A DNA stretch of 9,604 nucleotides from Porticoccaceae bacterium (GTDB lineage: Bacteria; Pseudomonadota; Gammaproteobacteria; Pseudomonadales; Porticoccaceae): contig PALW01000045.1 in NCBI GenBank assembly GCA_002710745.1, positions 21,569-31,172 of the forward strand, in the 5' to 3' direction. Below are positions 1-5,645 of this stretch, piece by piece. The first letter of the stretch is position 1. Every line of letters begins with the position of its first letter. The notes under the pieces were generated by a model, which did not search any database, was not told the DNA's origin, and was given only the letters and a program-made list of their open reading frames with translations. The translations under genes and the position numbers were made by a program.

Positions 1-20
1 TATTAAAATTTTGGGTATTT

Positions 21-69
21 AGGACTGAAAATCCTTGTGTCGGTGGTTCGATTCCACCTCTGGGCACCA
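21..69 (+). other. tRNA-Phe(GAA) 3'-half fragment, putative attachment site (attR-like)
   Basis: The stretch has the 3' half of a tRNA-Phe: anticodon stem AGGA/TCCT (21-24/32-35) around a loop with anticodon GAA (27-29), a short variable region, a T arm GGTGG-TTCGATT-CCACC (42-58), the acceptor 3' strand TCTGGGC (59-65), discriminator A66 and encoded CCA (67-69). The matching 5' half (a GCCCAGA acceptor strand and a D arm) is absent from bases 1-20, and base 20 does not pair as the first stem position should. It is therefore not a functional tRNA gene. Tyrosine-recombinase elements that integrate at tRNA 3' ends leave such a displaced fragment at the far end of the element. I infer that an integrated element ends near base 20 and that native chromosome resumes to the right. 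A decayed tRNA copy or an assembly join are the alternatives. Confidence 0.75.
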
Positions 70-104
70 CGAAAACCGTTTATAATCAATCAGTTTTATT
101 CAGA

Positions 105-1679
105 TTACCCTTCAACGAGTAAATTTGGTTTACCTTCCCGTTTTTTAAGTGAAAATTCGTCGTACAACTCACCTGTCGCTTTAAAAGCTCTAAAGCGTAA
201 TCTTGATTGATTGACATCTATAATTTGGTAAAGTTGTGTGTCTTCTGCCATCCGTTTTGCAAAAGCACCCTTAGTGATTTTGTACATTTTAGGGCCACTT
301 ACTGATACTACATTTACAGTACCGATCTTGGGATCGTAAGCTTTCTCATAACCCTCTGGAATGTTTATAATTTTTTTGGATGCGATCTGACCAGTTCGTG
401 CATACGTGTGATCATGGCCACTTAGTATCAAATCAACCTTGAATTCATCTAAAATCGGTTTCCAAAGCTTTCTTATTTCAGGATTATCTCTGTCTGATCC
501 CGGGGAAAACATCGGGTGATGGAACGTAACGATTGTCCAAATATTCGTATTACTCTCCAGCACCTTTTTTAACCATTCTACTTGAGACTCCTTTGCATTA
601 TTTGAGTCAAGAGATATAAATCGTACGCCTTGATAGTCAATATAATAGACAGTTTCAGCAAGTGCAGGGTCAGGAACATTCTGAACAGGAAACGCAAACT
701 GTGGGCGCCAATGCTCAGAGATACTCGGAATCTCGCGCTGTCTATTAAGTAGTGGCGTGCCATACAAATTTGTACCAATTACTTCTTCTTTTTGAAATCC
801 CGTAATATCCTTTATTCCTTCATCAACTTCTCTAACGATTCCGGTTTCACCAACTTCCATATTTATGACATTTCCCTTTCTGTCAGAAAAAGAAACTTGA
901 TAAATTTTTCTTGAACTCAATATCCTTTGAGCCACTGAAACCATAGTAATTTCAATGTCATTACTCGATTTATCGGTCCAATATAACTCTTTAGATCGTT
1001 CATCATAATTGTAATACTCATGATTACCTGGCGTTGCAATTACAGGAATAGTCCCATTTACCCAATCTGGTCCTTGATGCCACTCTCCCCATTCGGAATC
1101 ACTGTACTTCCTATCAACTAAATCACCAGCATGCAGTGTAAAGGCAGCTCTGGGAGCATCGCGAAAGGCTTCTCGAAACACCCGGGACCAATGCGTTCGT
1201 ACTTCGTTTTGAGCATCCCCAAAATATATAAAACTAAATGGCTTCGGCATCTTACTTGATGTTTTGAAATGATAATATTCAGTAAAATTAATCCCGTCCC
1301 CGACTCTGTAAACATAGAGTGTTTCAGGATCCAGATCACGAAAAGTTACAGTGTGATAATGAGAGCTATTCAAATCACTCGAAAATTTCGTCGTTAGAGC
1401 AGGAAATGTTTTTGGCTTTAATGCTCGTCCATTTGAATTTGCGACAGCCAATTGAGCGATAGCTCTCTTTACTGAAATATCAGTTCGCCAGGAAACAGAC
1501 TGTGTTGTAGAAGGGTTATCTTCCCAAGTTAAAATCACTCTGTCTGGCAATGGAGAAGGCGCGTATGTTTCGGCTGCAGAATATTGTTTTGGCTGCCAAT
1601 CATCATGTGCAAGCAAATCATTGACAAAAAGAATAGCTAATAGGATGGCAGTAAAATTAAAAATTATTTCTTTTTTCAT
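105..1679 (-). CDS. Secreted purple-acid-phosphatase-like metallophosphoesterase
   Basis: A 524-residue predicted calcineurin-like phosphoesterase. The N-terminus (MKKE, a hydrophobic stretch, then LLA before HDDW) looks like a cleavable Sec signal, so the enzyme is probably periplasmic or exported. Residues about 47-140 form a fibronectin-like purple acid phosphatase N-terminal domain. The catalytic domain shows the metal-ligand motifs in order: FGDAQ (D155), AGD (D186), GNHEY (N219, H220), TFHHP (H387/H388) and GHDHTY (H422, H424). The likely reaction is phosphate ester hydrolysis, perhaps phosphate scavenging; the substrate is not readable. Between GNHEY and HWRPQFAFP lie about 95 extra residues, including a PAS-like stretch around ITGFQKEEVIG. 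The start was set at the ATG at 1679 rather than the GTG at 1685; neither has a clear Shine-Dalgarno sequence. A TATAAT box lies 34 bases upstream. It is the first gene after the tRNA fragment and points towards it. Confidence 0.88.
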   Translation of the reverse strand: MKKEIIFNFTAILLAILFVNDLLAHDDWQPKQYSAAETYAPSPLPDRVILTWEDNPSTTQSVSWRTDISVKRAIAQLAVANSNGRALKPKTFPALTTKFSSDLNSSHYHTVTFRDLDPETLYVYRVGDGINFTEYYHFKTSSKMPKPFSFIYFGDAQNEVRTHWSRVFREAFRDAPRAAFTLHAGDLVDRKYSDSEWGEWHQGPDWVNGTIPVIATPGNHEYYNYDERSKELYWTDKSSNDIEITMVSVAQRILSSRKIYQVSFSDRKGNVINMEVGETGIVREVDEGIKDITGFQKEEVIGTNLYGTPLLNRQREIPSISEHWRPQFAFPVQNVPDPALAETVYYIDYQGVRFISLDSNNAKESQVEWLKKVLESNTNIWTIVTFHHPMFSPGSDRDNPEIRKLWKPILDEFKVDLILSGHDHTYARTGQIASKKIINIPEGYEKAYDPKIGTVNVVSVSGPKMYKITKGAFAKRMAEDTQLYQIIDVNQSRLRFRAFKATGELYDEFSLKKREGKPNLLVEG

Positions 1680-1712
1680 CAGCACACGGAAAATGGATTG
1701 CAGGATTTTTAA

Positions 1713-1718
1713 ATTATA
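1713..1718 (-). promoter_or_regulatory. Candidate -10 box for the metallophosphoesterase gene
   Basis: On the minus strand this reads TATAAT, a perfect sigma-70 -10 hexamer. It lies 34 bases upstream of the ATG at 1679, giving a leader of roughly 25-30 nt. No good -35 hexamer is visible at 16-18 bp spacing, so this is only a candidate. Confidence 0.4.
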
Positions 1719-1791
1719 ACTCAGCGTTAACTTTAATTGTTGTACTTAGCCAAGAAATAGTAAAATGATATTTAATAAAGATGACACCAAA

Positions 1792-1820
1792 TTGACAAAA
1801 TGAATAAAAAAGGTAATAAT
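1792..1820 (+). promoter_or_regulatory. Strong sigma-70-like promoter of the riboswitch/DUF4278 cassette
   Basis: A perfect -35 hexamer TTGACA (1792-1797) is followed after exactly 17 bp by AATAAT (1815-1820), which matches the -10 consensus at five of six positions. The predicted transcription start, about 1826-1828, falls at the first base of the P1 stem of the first riboswitch aptamer (1828). This agreement supports the promoter. It gives a structured leader of about 165-170 nt ahead of the ATG at 1995. Confidence 0.7.
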
Positions 1821-1827
1821 TTTATTT

Positions 1828-1878
1828 CGTTCATTTATATTTTTATATAAACGGAAGTAGTCGCTAGGCGAAGGAACG
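1828..1878 (+). promoter_or_regulatory. Glutamine riboswitch aptamer, copy 1 of 2 (glnA / Downstream-peptide class)
   Basis: The layout is that of the glutamine aptamer, a three-stem fold closed by P1. P1 is CGTTC (1828-1832) with GAACG (1874-1878). P2 is TTTATAT (1834-1840) with ATATAAA (1845-1851) around a TTTT loop. The conserved joining segment ACGGAAGTAG occupies 1851-1860, and the conserved GAAGGAACG 1870-1878. P3 is short: aligned with copy 2 it is GTC/GGC around GCTA, and a shifted TCGC-TAG-GCGA register (1861-1871) is also possible. Known members bind L-glutamine and occur upstream of glutamine synthetase or short ORFs, mainly in cyanobacteria and marine metagenomes. Recognition here is from the remembered consensus and the visible base pairing, not from a covariance-model search. 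The weaker P3 may make this copy less stable than copy 2. Confidence 0.8.
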
Positions 1879-1884
1879 CATTAT

Positions 1885-1933
1885 CGTTCATCTCATATGA
1901 GACGGAAGTAGGTAATGGTTTACCGAAGGAACG
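1885..1933 (+). promoter_or_regulatory. Glutamine riboswitch aptamer, copy 2 of 2
   Basis: This is the more canonical copy. P1 is CGTTC (1885-1889) with GAACG (1929-1933). P2 is TCTC (1891-1894) with GAGA (1899-1902) around ATAT. The conserved joining segment ACGGAAGTAG spans 1902-1911. P3 is GGTAA (1911-1915) with TTACC (1920-1924) around TGGT, followed by the conserved GAAGGAACG (1925-1933). P2 and P3 differ in sequence from copy 1 yet still pair, while the unpaired segments are near identical, which is the covariation expected of a structured RNA. Only 6 bases separate the two aptamers. The Shine-Dalgarno sequence lies about 48 bases downstream. Whether glutamine raises or lowers expression here is not visible; the Synechocystis gifB example is activated by glutamine. 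Confidence 0.88.
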
Positions 1934-1942
1934 CGTTGAGTG

Positions 1943-1962
1943 GGTGTGGACTTGTTCACACT
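1943..1962 (+). promoter_or_regulatory. Leader hairpin with CUUG tetraloop, possible expression platform
   Basis: GTGTGGA (1944-1950) pairs with TTCACAC (1955-1961) around the stable loop CTTG. There is one internal G-U pair, and a further G-U at 1943/1962 can extend the stem. It lies between the second aptamer and the Shine-Dalgarno sequence and has no T run, so it is not an intrinsic terminator. Downstream, AACGA (1972-1976) could pair with TCGTT (1884-1888), the 5' side of P1 of copy 2. That would be a possible competing fold linking glutamine binding to the ribosome site. The hairpin is directly visible; its regulatory role is inferred. Confidence 0.5.
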
Positions 1963-1994
1963 GTTAATCGAAACGAAGACTGGAGGATATTAAT

Positions 1995-2177
1995 ATGGCT
2001 ACATATTATAGAGGCTTTAAGGTACCAAGTGCCGAAGCTAACTCAAAAAAAGAAACACAATCTAAAAAAGATAACGCACCTCGTTTGTACAGAGGAGCTG
2101 AGTATCAGGTAGATCAGCTTTCTAAATCAGATAAAAGTAGTAGTGGCATCTACCGAGGAGTTAGCTGGGGACAGTAA
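1995..2177 (+). CDS. Small YRG-repeat protein, DUF4278-like
   Basis: A 60-residue basic, hydrophilic protein with three aromatic-YRG motifs: YYRGF (residues 4-8), LYRGA (31-35) and IYRGVSWG (52-59). They are joined by Lys/Ser/Gln-rich linkers. YRG[VA]-x-[YW] is the hallmark of DUF4278, a family of short cyanobacterial proteins of unknown function. There is no signal peptide, membrane segment or cysteine. The start is firm: GGAGG (1982-1986) lies 8 bases before the ATG. The gene has its own promoter, a tandem glutamine riboswitch leader and a terminator, so its synthesis should follow cellular glutamine and thus nitrogen status. By analogy with small glutamine-controlled cyanobacterial proteins such as the glutamine synthetase inactivating factor IF17, it may act by binding an enzyme or a PII-type regulator. 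That is inference only. The cassette looks horizontally acquired. Confidence 0.85.
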   Translation: MATYYRGFKVPSAEANSKKETQSKKDNAPRLYRGAEYQVDQLSKSDKSSSGIYRGVSWGQ

Positions 2178-2200
2178 TACCCAAAAAGCTCATACGGCTA

Positions 2201-2225
2201 GGGAGGCTTTTGCCTCCCTTTTTTT
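2201..2225 (+). terminator. Intrinsic terminator of the DUF4278 gene
   Basis: GGGAGGC (2201-2207) pairs perfectly with GCCTCCC (2212-2218) around TTTT and is followed by seven T (2219-2225). It sits 23 bases after the TAA of the small gene and 6 bases before the stop end of the convergent AI-2E gene. There is no T run in the minus-strand direction, so it should act mainly on the plus-strand transcript and close the cassette. Confidence 0.92.
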
Positions 2226-2231
2226 ATCTAG

Positions 2232-3248
2232 CTACTTGTCTCCCAGTAAAACGGCTATCCACTTAGTCTCTTCCTGAGTTTCAAGCCCAATTTTTACCAG
2301 AATAGTTAGCGGGATTGAGAGAAGCATCCCCACTGGGCCTAATATCCAACCCCAAAAAACGAGAGACACAAAAACCACAAATGGTGATAAGTTCAAACCC
2401 TTGCCCATCCATCGCGGCTCAATATAATTACCGACAAACAAATTAATTACTAAATAGCCTAAAAGAACGAATATAGAATCAGGGACCGATAATTGAACGA
2501 GTGATAATAATACTGGTGGGACTGCCGCTATTATAGAGCCAACTGTCGGAATAAAGTTCAACAAAACAGCGGTTACACTCCAGAGAACCGCATACTCCAC
2601 TCCAATAAGTTTTAATAGCACAAATACAAGAAAACCCGTAAGTAAGCTAACAAATCCTTTAATTGCTATATAACTGTGGACGCTAGTCGCAAAGTTTTCC
2701 AGCCAAAGCTGCCCATCCTTTTTACCTGTTGCATTCTTTAGCTTCTCAGAAAAAGTTATATTTTCCGTCAAAATAAACACCACGGTTAGCAAGATCAAAA
2801 ATGAATTTGTTAATACTCCTCCAAAGGAGGTGAGGGAACTTCCAACCGCCGCTAAAAGAATACTCGGGTTAAAGCTCTCGCTCCATTGATCCTTGTCAAT
2901 CACCAATCCAATGTTCGCAAGGCCTTGTTGTATTTGCATACTGATAAGTGACAGTTTTGAGCTATATTCGGGTAAGTCTTGCCTAAAATCAGCGACTGAT
3001 GCCCCCAAAATCGAACCAATGAATAAACCTACTAAACCAATCAATGCAATTATTATTAGTATTGCGATACCGTTACTCAGTCCTTTGCTCTTTAAAAGTT
3101 TGAGCATTGGGGAAACCAAAATTGAAATAAAAATAGCTAATAGAAAAGGTACAAAGATAGGAGCAGCAATCTTCAAACCCGAGACAACAATAGTAAATGA
3201 AGCCCCCACTATTAAATATTTCGATAATTTAGAGTAATCAGAAGTCAT
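2232..3248 (-). CDS. AI-2E family transporter / PerM-like inner-membrane protein
   Basis: A 338-residue polytopic membrane protein of the AI-2E transporter (PerM/TqsA, formerly UPF0118) family. Several hydrophobic segments are visible: about residues 10-50 as two helices including PIFVPFLLAIFISILVSP, 60-85, 140-160, 195-270 and 280-320. The family-typical loop GNYIEPRWMGKGLNLSPFVVFVSLVFWGW is recognisable at about 273-301 (GNYIEP, then LNLSP, then FWGW). Members are proposed to export small solutes or act as Na+/H+ antiporters; AI-2 export by TqsA is only one case, so the substrate is unassigned here. Length is usual for the family. The ATG at 3248 is preceded by AAGGA 8 bases upstream. It converges on the DUF4278 cassette and follows the acyltransferase gene on the same strand after about 90 bases, so it may be transcribed on its own. 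Confidence 0.9.
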   Translation of the reverse strand: MTSDYSKLSKYLIVGASFTIVVSGLKIAAPIFVPFLLAIFISILVSPMLKLLKSKGLSNGIAILIIIALIGLVGLFIGSILGASVADFRQDLPEYSSKLSLISMQIQQGLANIGLVIDKDQWSESFNPSILLAAVGSSLTSFGGVLTNSFLILLTVVFILTENITFSEKLKNATGKKDGQLWLENFATSVHSYIAIKGFVSLLTGFLVFVLLKLIGVEYAVLWSVTAVLLNFIPTVGSIIAAVPPVLLSLVQLSVPDSIFVLLGYLVINLFVGNYIEPRWMGKGLNLSPFVVFVSLVFWGWILGPVGMLLSIPLTILVKIGLETQEETKWIAVLLGDK

Positions 3249-3339
3249 ATATCCTGTCCTTAACGCATTTTATGTCTTTAAGTTTACTGGATTTACTATA
3301 TAAAAAAATAGGAAAAGTATTTGCTTGATGATGTGAAAT

Positions 3340-3957
3340 TTAAAATTGGCTCGGATTTTTCCCTTCAAATTGCTCATAGTAGCGCTTTATTTTTTTCAGA
3401 TCGTTATCATTGTCTCCGGAGGGTACAAATGTTTCTCCCAAAATGACAAGCTTTTTAGGGAAATTAAGCCCAACCATTAAAATTGGGCATTCAAGATTTT
3501 TAGAAAATCTTAAAAATCCGGTTTTCCAAGTTTTAACCTTTTTCCTGGTCCCCTCTGGCGTTAAACCCAAGACAAAAGAACCCTCTTTGTCCACCAGCTC
3601 AGTTATATTTTTGACAATCAATTCAGGATTTAATCGGTTGGTCGGAATGCCACCTAACCAAAAAAGTAACCTTTTGAATCCTGGTTTAAAGATTGTATGT
3701 TTCGCCATCCAATACATTTTTATGTTAAGGCCAAGCAGCGTAGCCATAGCTAAAACAAAATCCCAATTAGACGTGTGTGGTGCACCAATCACTATGAGTT
3801 TATTAACATTTGGCACCTTACCAATCACTCTCCAACCCAAAACCTTGAGCACAGTTCGACCCAGCCACGCCATCCATGACGGTCTTTTGGCACGGAGATG
3901 ATCAGGACATTGAGACTCTGACACAGAATTTTTCGATTCACTATTTATTTGATGCAT
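3340..3957 (-). CDS. PlsC-like lysophospholipid acyltransferase family protein
   Basis: A short acyltransferase of the PlsC/LPLAT superfamily. With the ATG at 3957 it has 205 residues. It carries the H-x4-D catalytic motif as HTSNWD (61-66), a substrate-binding region GGIPTNRLN (102-110) and the PEGTR block (134-138) followed by WKTGFLRFS. It lacks an N-terminal membrane helix, although residues around WMAWLGRTVLKVLGW may associate with the membrane. It probably transfers an acyl chain to a lysophospholipid or related acceptor; the acceptor cannot be read. A TTG start at 4014 would add 19 residues and overlap prfC by 53 bp. I prefer 3957, which begins 4 bases after the prfC stop, though its Shine-Dalgarno sequence is weak. 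The tight spacing implies co-transcription with prfC. Confidence 0.85.
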   Translation of the reverse strand: MHQINSESKNSVSESQCPDHLRAKRPSWMAWLGRTVLKVLGWRVIGKVPNVNKLIVIGAPHTSNWDFVLAMATLLGLNIKMYWMAKHTIFKPGFKRLLFWLGGIPTNRLNPELIVKNITELVDKEGSFVLGLTPEGTRKKVKTWKTGFLRFSKNLECPILMVGLNFPKKLVILGETFVPSGDNDNDLKKIKRYYEQFEGKNPSQF

Positions 3958-3961
3958 CGAG

Positions 3962-5530
3962 CTAGTGTTCTCTGGTTGATGTAAACTTAATCTCTGGATT
4001 TTTTTCTTTAGCAAGAGACATATTGACGCTTGTTGGAGCTAAATAAGCTAGACAATCACCTCCATCTAATGCCAAATAAGAACGTGTTTTTCGTTTAAAC
4101 ATCTCAAGAACTTTTTGATCTGACGAAGAAATCCATCTGGCACTATTTACATTTACAGGCTCATAATCAGCATCGACGGAATATTCTGATTTTAATCTGT
4201 GCACTACGAGATCGAACTGCAACTGTCCGATAGCACCAACAATGATATCGTTATTTTCCAGAGGGAAAAACACCTGCATGCTTCCCTCCTCAGAGAGTTG
4301 TTTTATCCCCATACGAAGCTGTTTTGCTTTGAGTGGATCCCTTAAACGAATTCTTTTAAATAATTCAGGCGCAAAATAAGGTATCCCAGCAAATCTGAGC
4401 TGCTCTCCCTCCGTGAACGTGTCTCCAATTTGGATAGACCCATGATTATGAAATCCAATAATATCTCCGGCCTCTGCCGCATCCAGCGAGATTCTTGATC
4501 CAGCTTTGAAACCAACAGCATCTGATATTCTCATCAGCTTGCCGGTTCGAACCTGCTTTATTTTCATACCCTTTTTATATTTACCAGAACAGATTCGTAA
4601 AAAAGCCATTCTATCTCTGTGCTTTGGATCCATGTTGGCTTGAATTTTGAAGACGAACCCACTAAATAAATCCTCAGATGCAGAAACCGCTCTGACATCT
4701 GTCTGTCTTGCCTGAGGTTCTGGTGCCCACTTGATGAAGTAATCTAGCATCTCTCGAACTCCAAAATCTCCTAATGCAGTCCCAAAAAATACGGGTGTTA
4801 ATTCACCTGACAGAAACTGATCATTTGTAAAAGAACTGCCTGCACCTTTAATTAATTCTAATTCTGCAACAAAATCTTCATATGCATCTCCTAAAACACC
4901 TTTTGCCGACGGATCATAGATATCATTCAACTGAATACACCTATCCATGGAAATATCATTTTTTTTGTATAGAAAGATTTTATTTGAAATTAAATTTAAA
5001 GTACCGAGAAAATGTTTACCCATTCCGATAGGCCAATTTATCGGTGCAACTCTTATTTTCAATACACTTTCGATTTCATCAAGTAATTCTATTGGGTCTC
5101 TGATATCACGATCCATCTTATTGATAAAGGTTATAATTGGAGTATCTCGCAATCTGCAAACATCCATAAGTTTTATTGTTCTATTTTCGACGCCCTTTGC
5201 CCCATCAAGCACCATTAAGGCTGAATCGACAGCAGTGAGTGTACGGTACGTGTCCTCTGAGAAATCTTCATGACCTGGTGTATCCAATAAATTAACTATA
5301 AAATCTTCATAGGGAAACTGCATAACAGAGGAGGTTACTGATATTCCTCTTTCTTTCTCGATTGCCATCCAATCAGAAACCGCATGTCGATCACTTTTTC
5401 TCGCCCTGACAGTACCGGCAATTTGGATTATATTGCCAAGTAATAGCAACTTTTCCGTGATTGTAGTTTTGCCTGCATCGGGATGAGAAATAATTGCAAA
5501 TGTTTTTCTATTTGACGCAAAATCTTTCAT
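3962..5530 (-). CDS. prfC: Peptide chain release factor 3 (RF3)
   Basis: A 522-residue translational GTPase, close to the 529 of E. coli RF3. It recycles RF1 and RF2 from the ribosome after peptide release. The G domain shows the P-loop SHPDAGKTT (15-23), switch I region ERGISVTSSV (60-69), switch II DTPGHEDF (83-90) and NKMD (137-140). SHPDAGKTT and VTSSVMQF are typical of RF3 rather than EF-G, and the length excludes EF-G. Domain II follows (FKIQANMDPKHRDRMAFLR), then the RF3 C-terminal domain with VGAIGQLQFDLVVHRLKSEY. The start is the ATG at 5530; its Shine-Dalgarno sequence is weak, but a TATAAT box lies about 30 bases upstream. It is divergent from hemH and upstream of the acyltransferase gene in a likely two-gene operon. 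Confidence 0.97.
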   Translation of the reverse strand: MKDFASNRKTFAIISHPDAGKTTITEKLLLLGNIIQIAGTVRARKSDRHAVSDWMAIEKERGISVTSSVMQFPYEDFIVNLLDTPGHEDFSEDTYRTLTAVDSALMVLDGAKGVENRTIKLMDVCRLRDTPIITFINKMDRDIRDPIELLDEIESVLKIRVAPINWPIGMGKHFLGTLNLISNKIFLYKKNDISMDRCIQLNDIYDPSAKGVLGDAYEDFVAELELIKGAGSSFTNDQFLSGELTPVFFGTALGDFGVREMLDYFIKWAPEPQARQTDVRAVSASEDLFSGFVFKIQANMDPKHRDRMAFLRICSGKYKKGMKIKQVRTGKLMRISDAVGFKAGSRISLDAAEAGDIIGFHNHGSIQIGDTFTEGEQLRFAGIPYFAPELFKRIRLRDPLKAKQLRMGIKQLSEEGSMQVFFPLENNDIIVGAIGQLQFDLVVHRLKSEYSVDADYEPVNVNSARWISSSDQKVLEMFKRKTRSYLALDGGDCLAYLAPTSVNMSLAKEKNPEIKFTSTREH

Positions 5531-5533
5531 GAA

Positions 5534-5563
5534 TTGACATCTGATTTAAAGAGATTGCATTAT
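5534..5563 (+). promoter_or_regulatory. Candidate hemH promoter
   Basis: A perfect TTGACA (5534-5539) is followed after 18 bp by CATTAT (5558-5563), a four-of-six -10 match. This would start hemH transcription near 5570 with a leader of about 75 nt. It overlaps the prfC -10 box on the opposite strand, so the two divergent genes may compete for polymerase. The -10 match is weak. Confidence 0.35.
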
Positions 5564-5564
5564 A
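5559..5564 (-). promoter_or_regulatory. Candidate -10 box for prfC
   Basis: On the minus strand this reads TATAAT, a perfect -10 hexamer, 28 bases upstream of the prfC ATG. A leader of about 20 nt would result. No convincing -35 hexamer is visible at 16-18 bp. Confidence 0.45.
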
Positions 5565-5645
5565 GCCACACACAAGGGAAAAGCGATCTCATTTAAGTTA
5601 CCTAGCGTACTTTCGAGTTATTATAAGGAACTTTTGGAGCCGTCA

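Noticed and set aside
1..69. tRNA-Phe interrupted by a group I intron
   Set aside because: Such introns usually break the tRNA in the anticodon loop. Here the break is at the 5' edge of the anticodon stem, and no conserved intron core is visible in the few bases available.
1851..1935. ACGGAAGTAG ... GAAGGAACGC pair as a direct repeat, transposon end or CRISPR-like repeat
   Set aside because: The conserved blocks and covarying stems fit two glutamine aptamers. There is no spacer regularity, third copy, transposase or target duplication.
1915..2112. Plus-strand 65-codon open frame starting in the leader
   Set aside because: It begins within the second riboswitch aptamer, has no ribosome site, and runs through the DUF4278 gene in another frame. 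The gene at 1995 has the strong GGAGG.
3410..3901. Plus-strand 163-codon open frame
   Set aside because: It is the antisense shadow of the acyltransferase gene and shows no recognisable domain.
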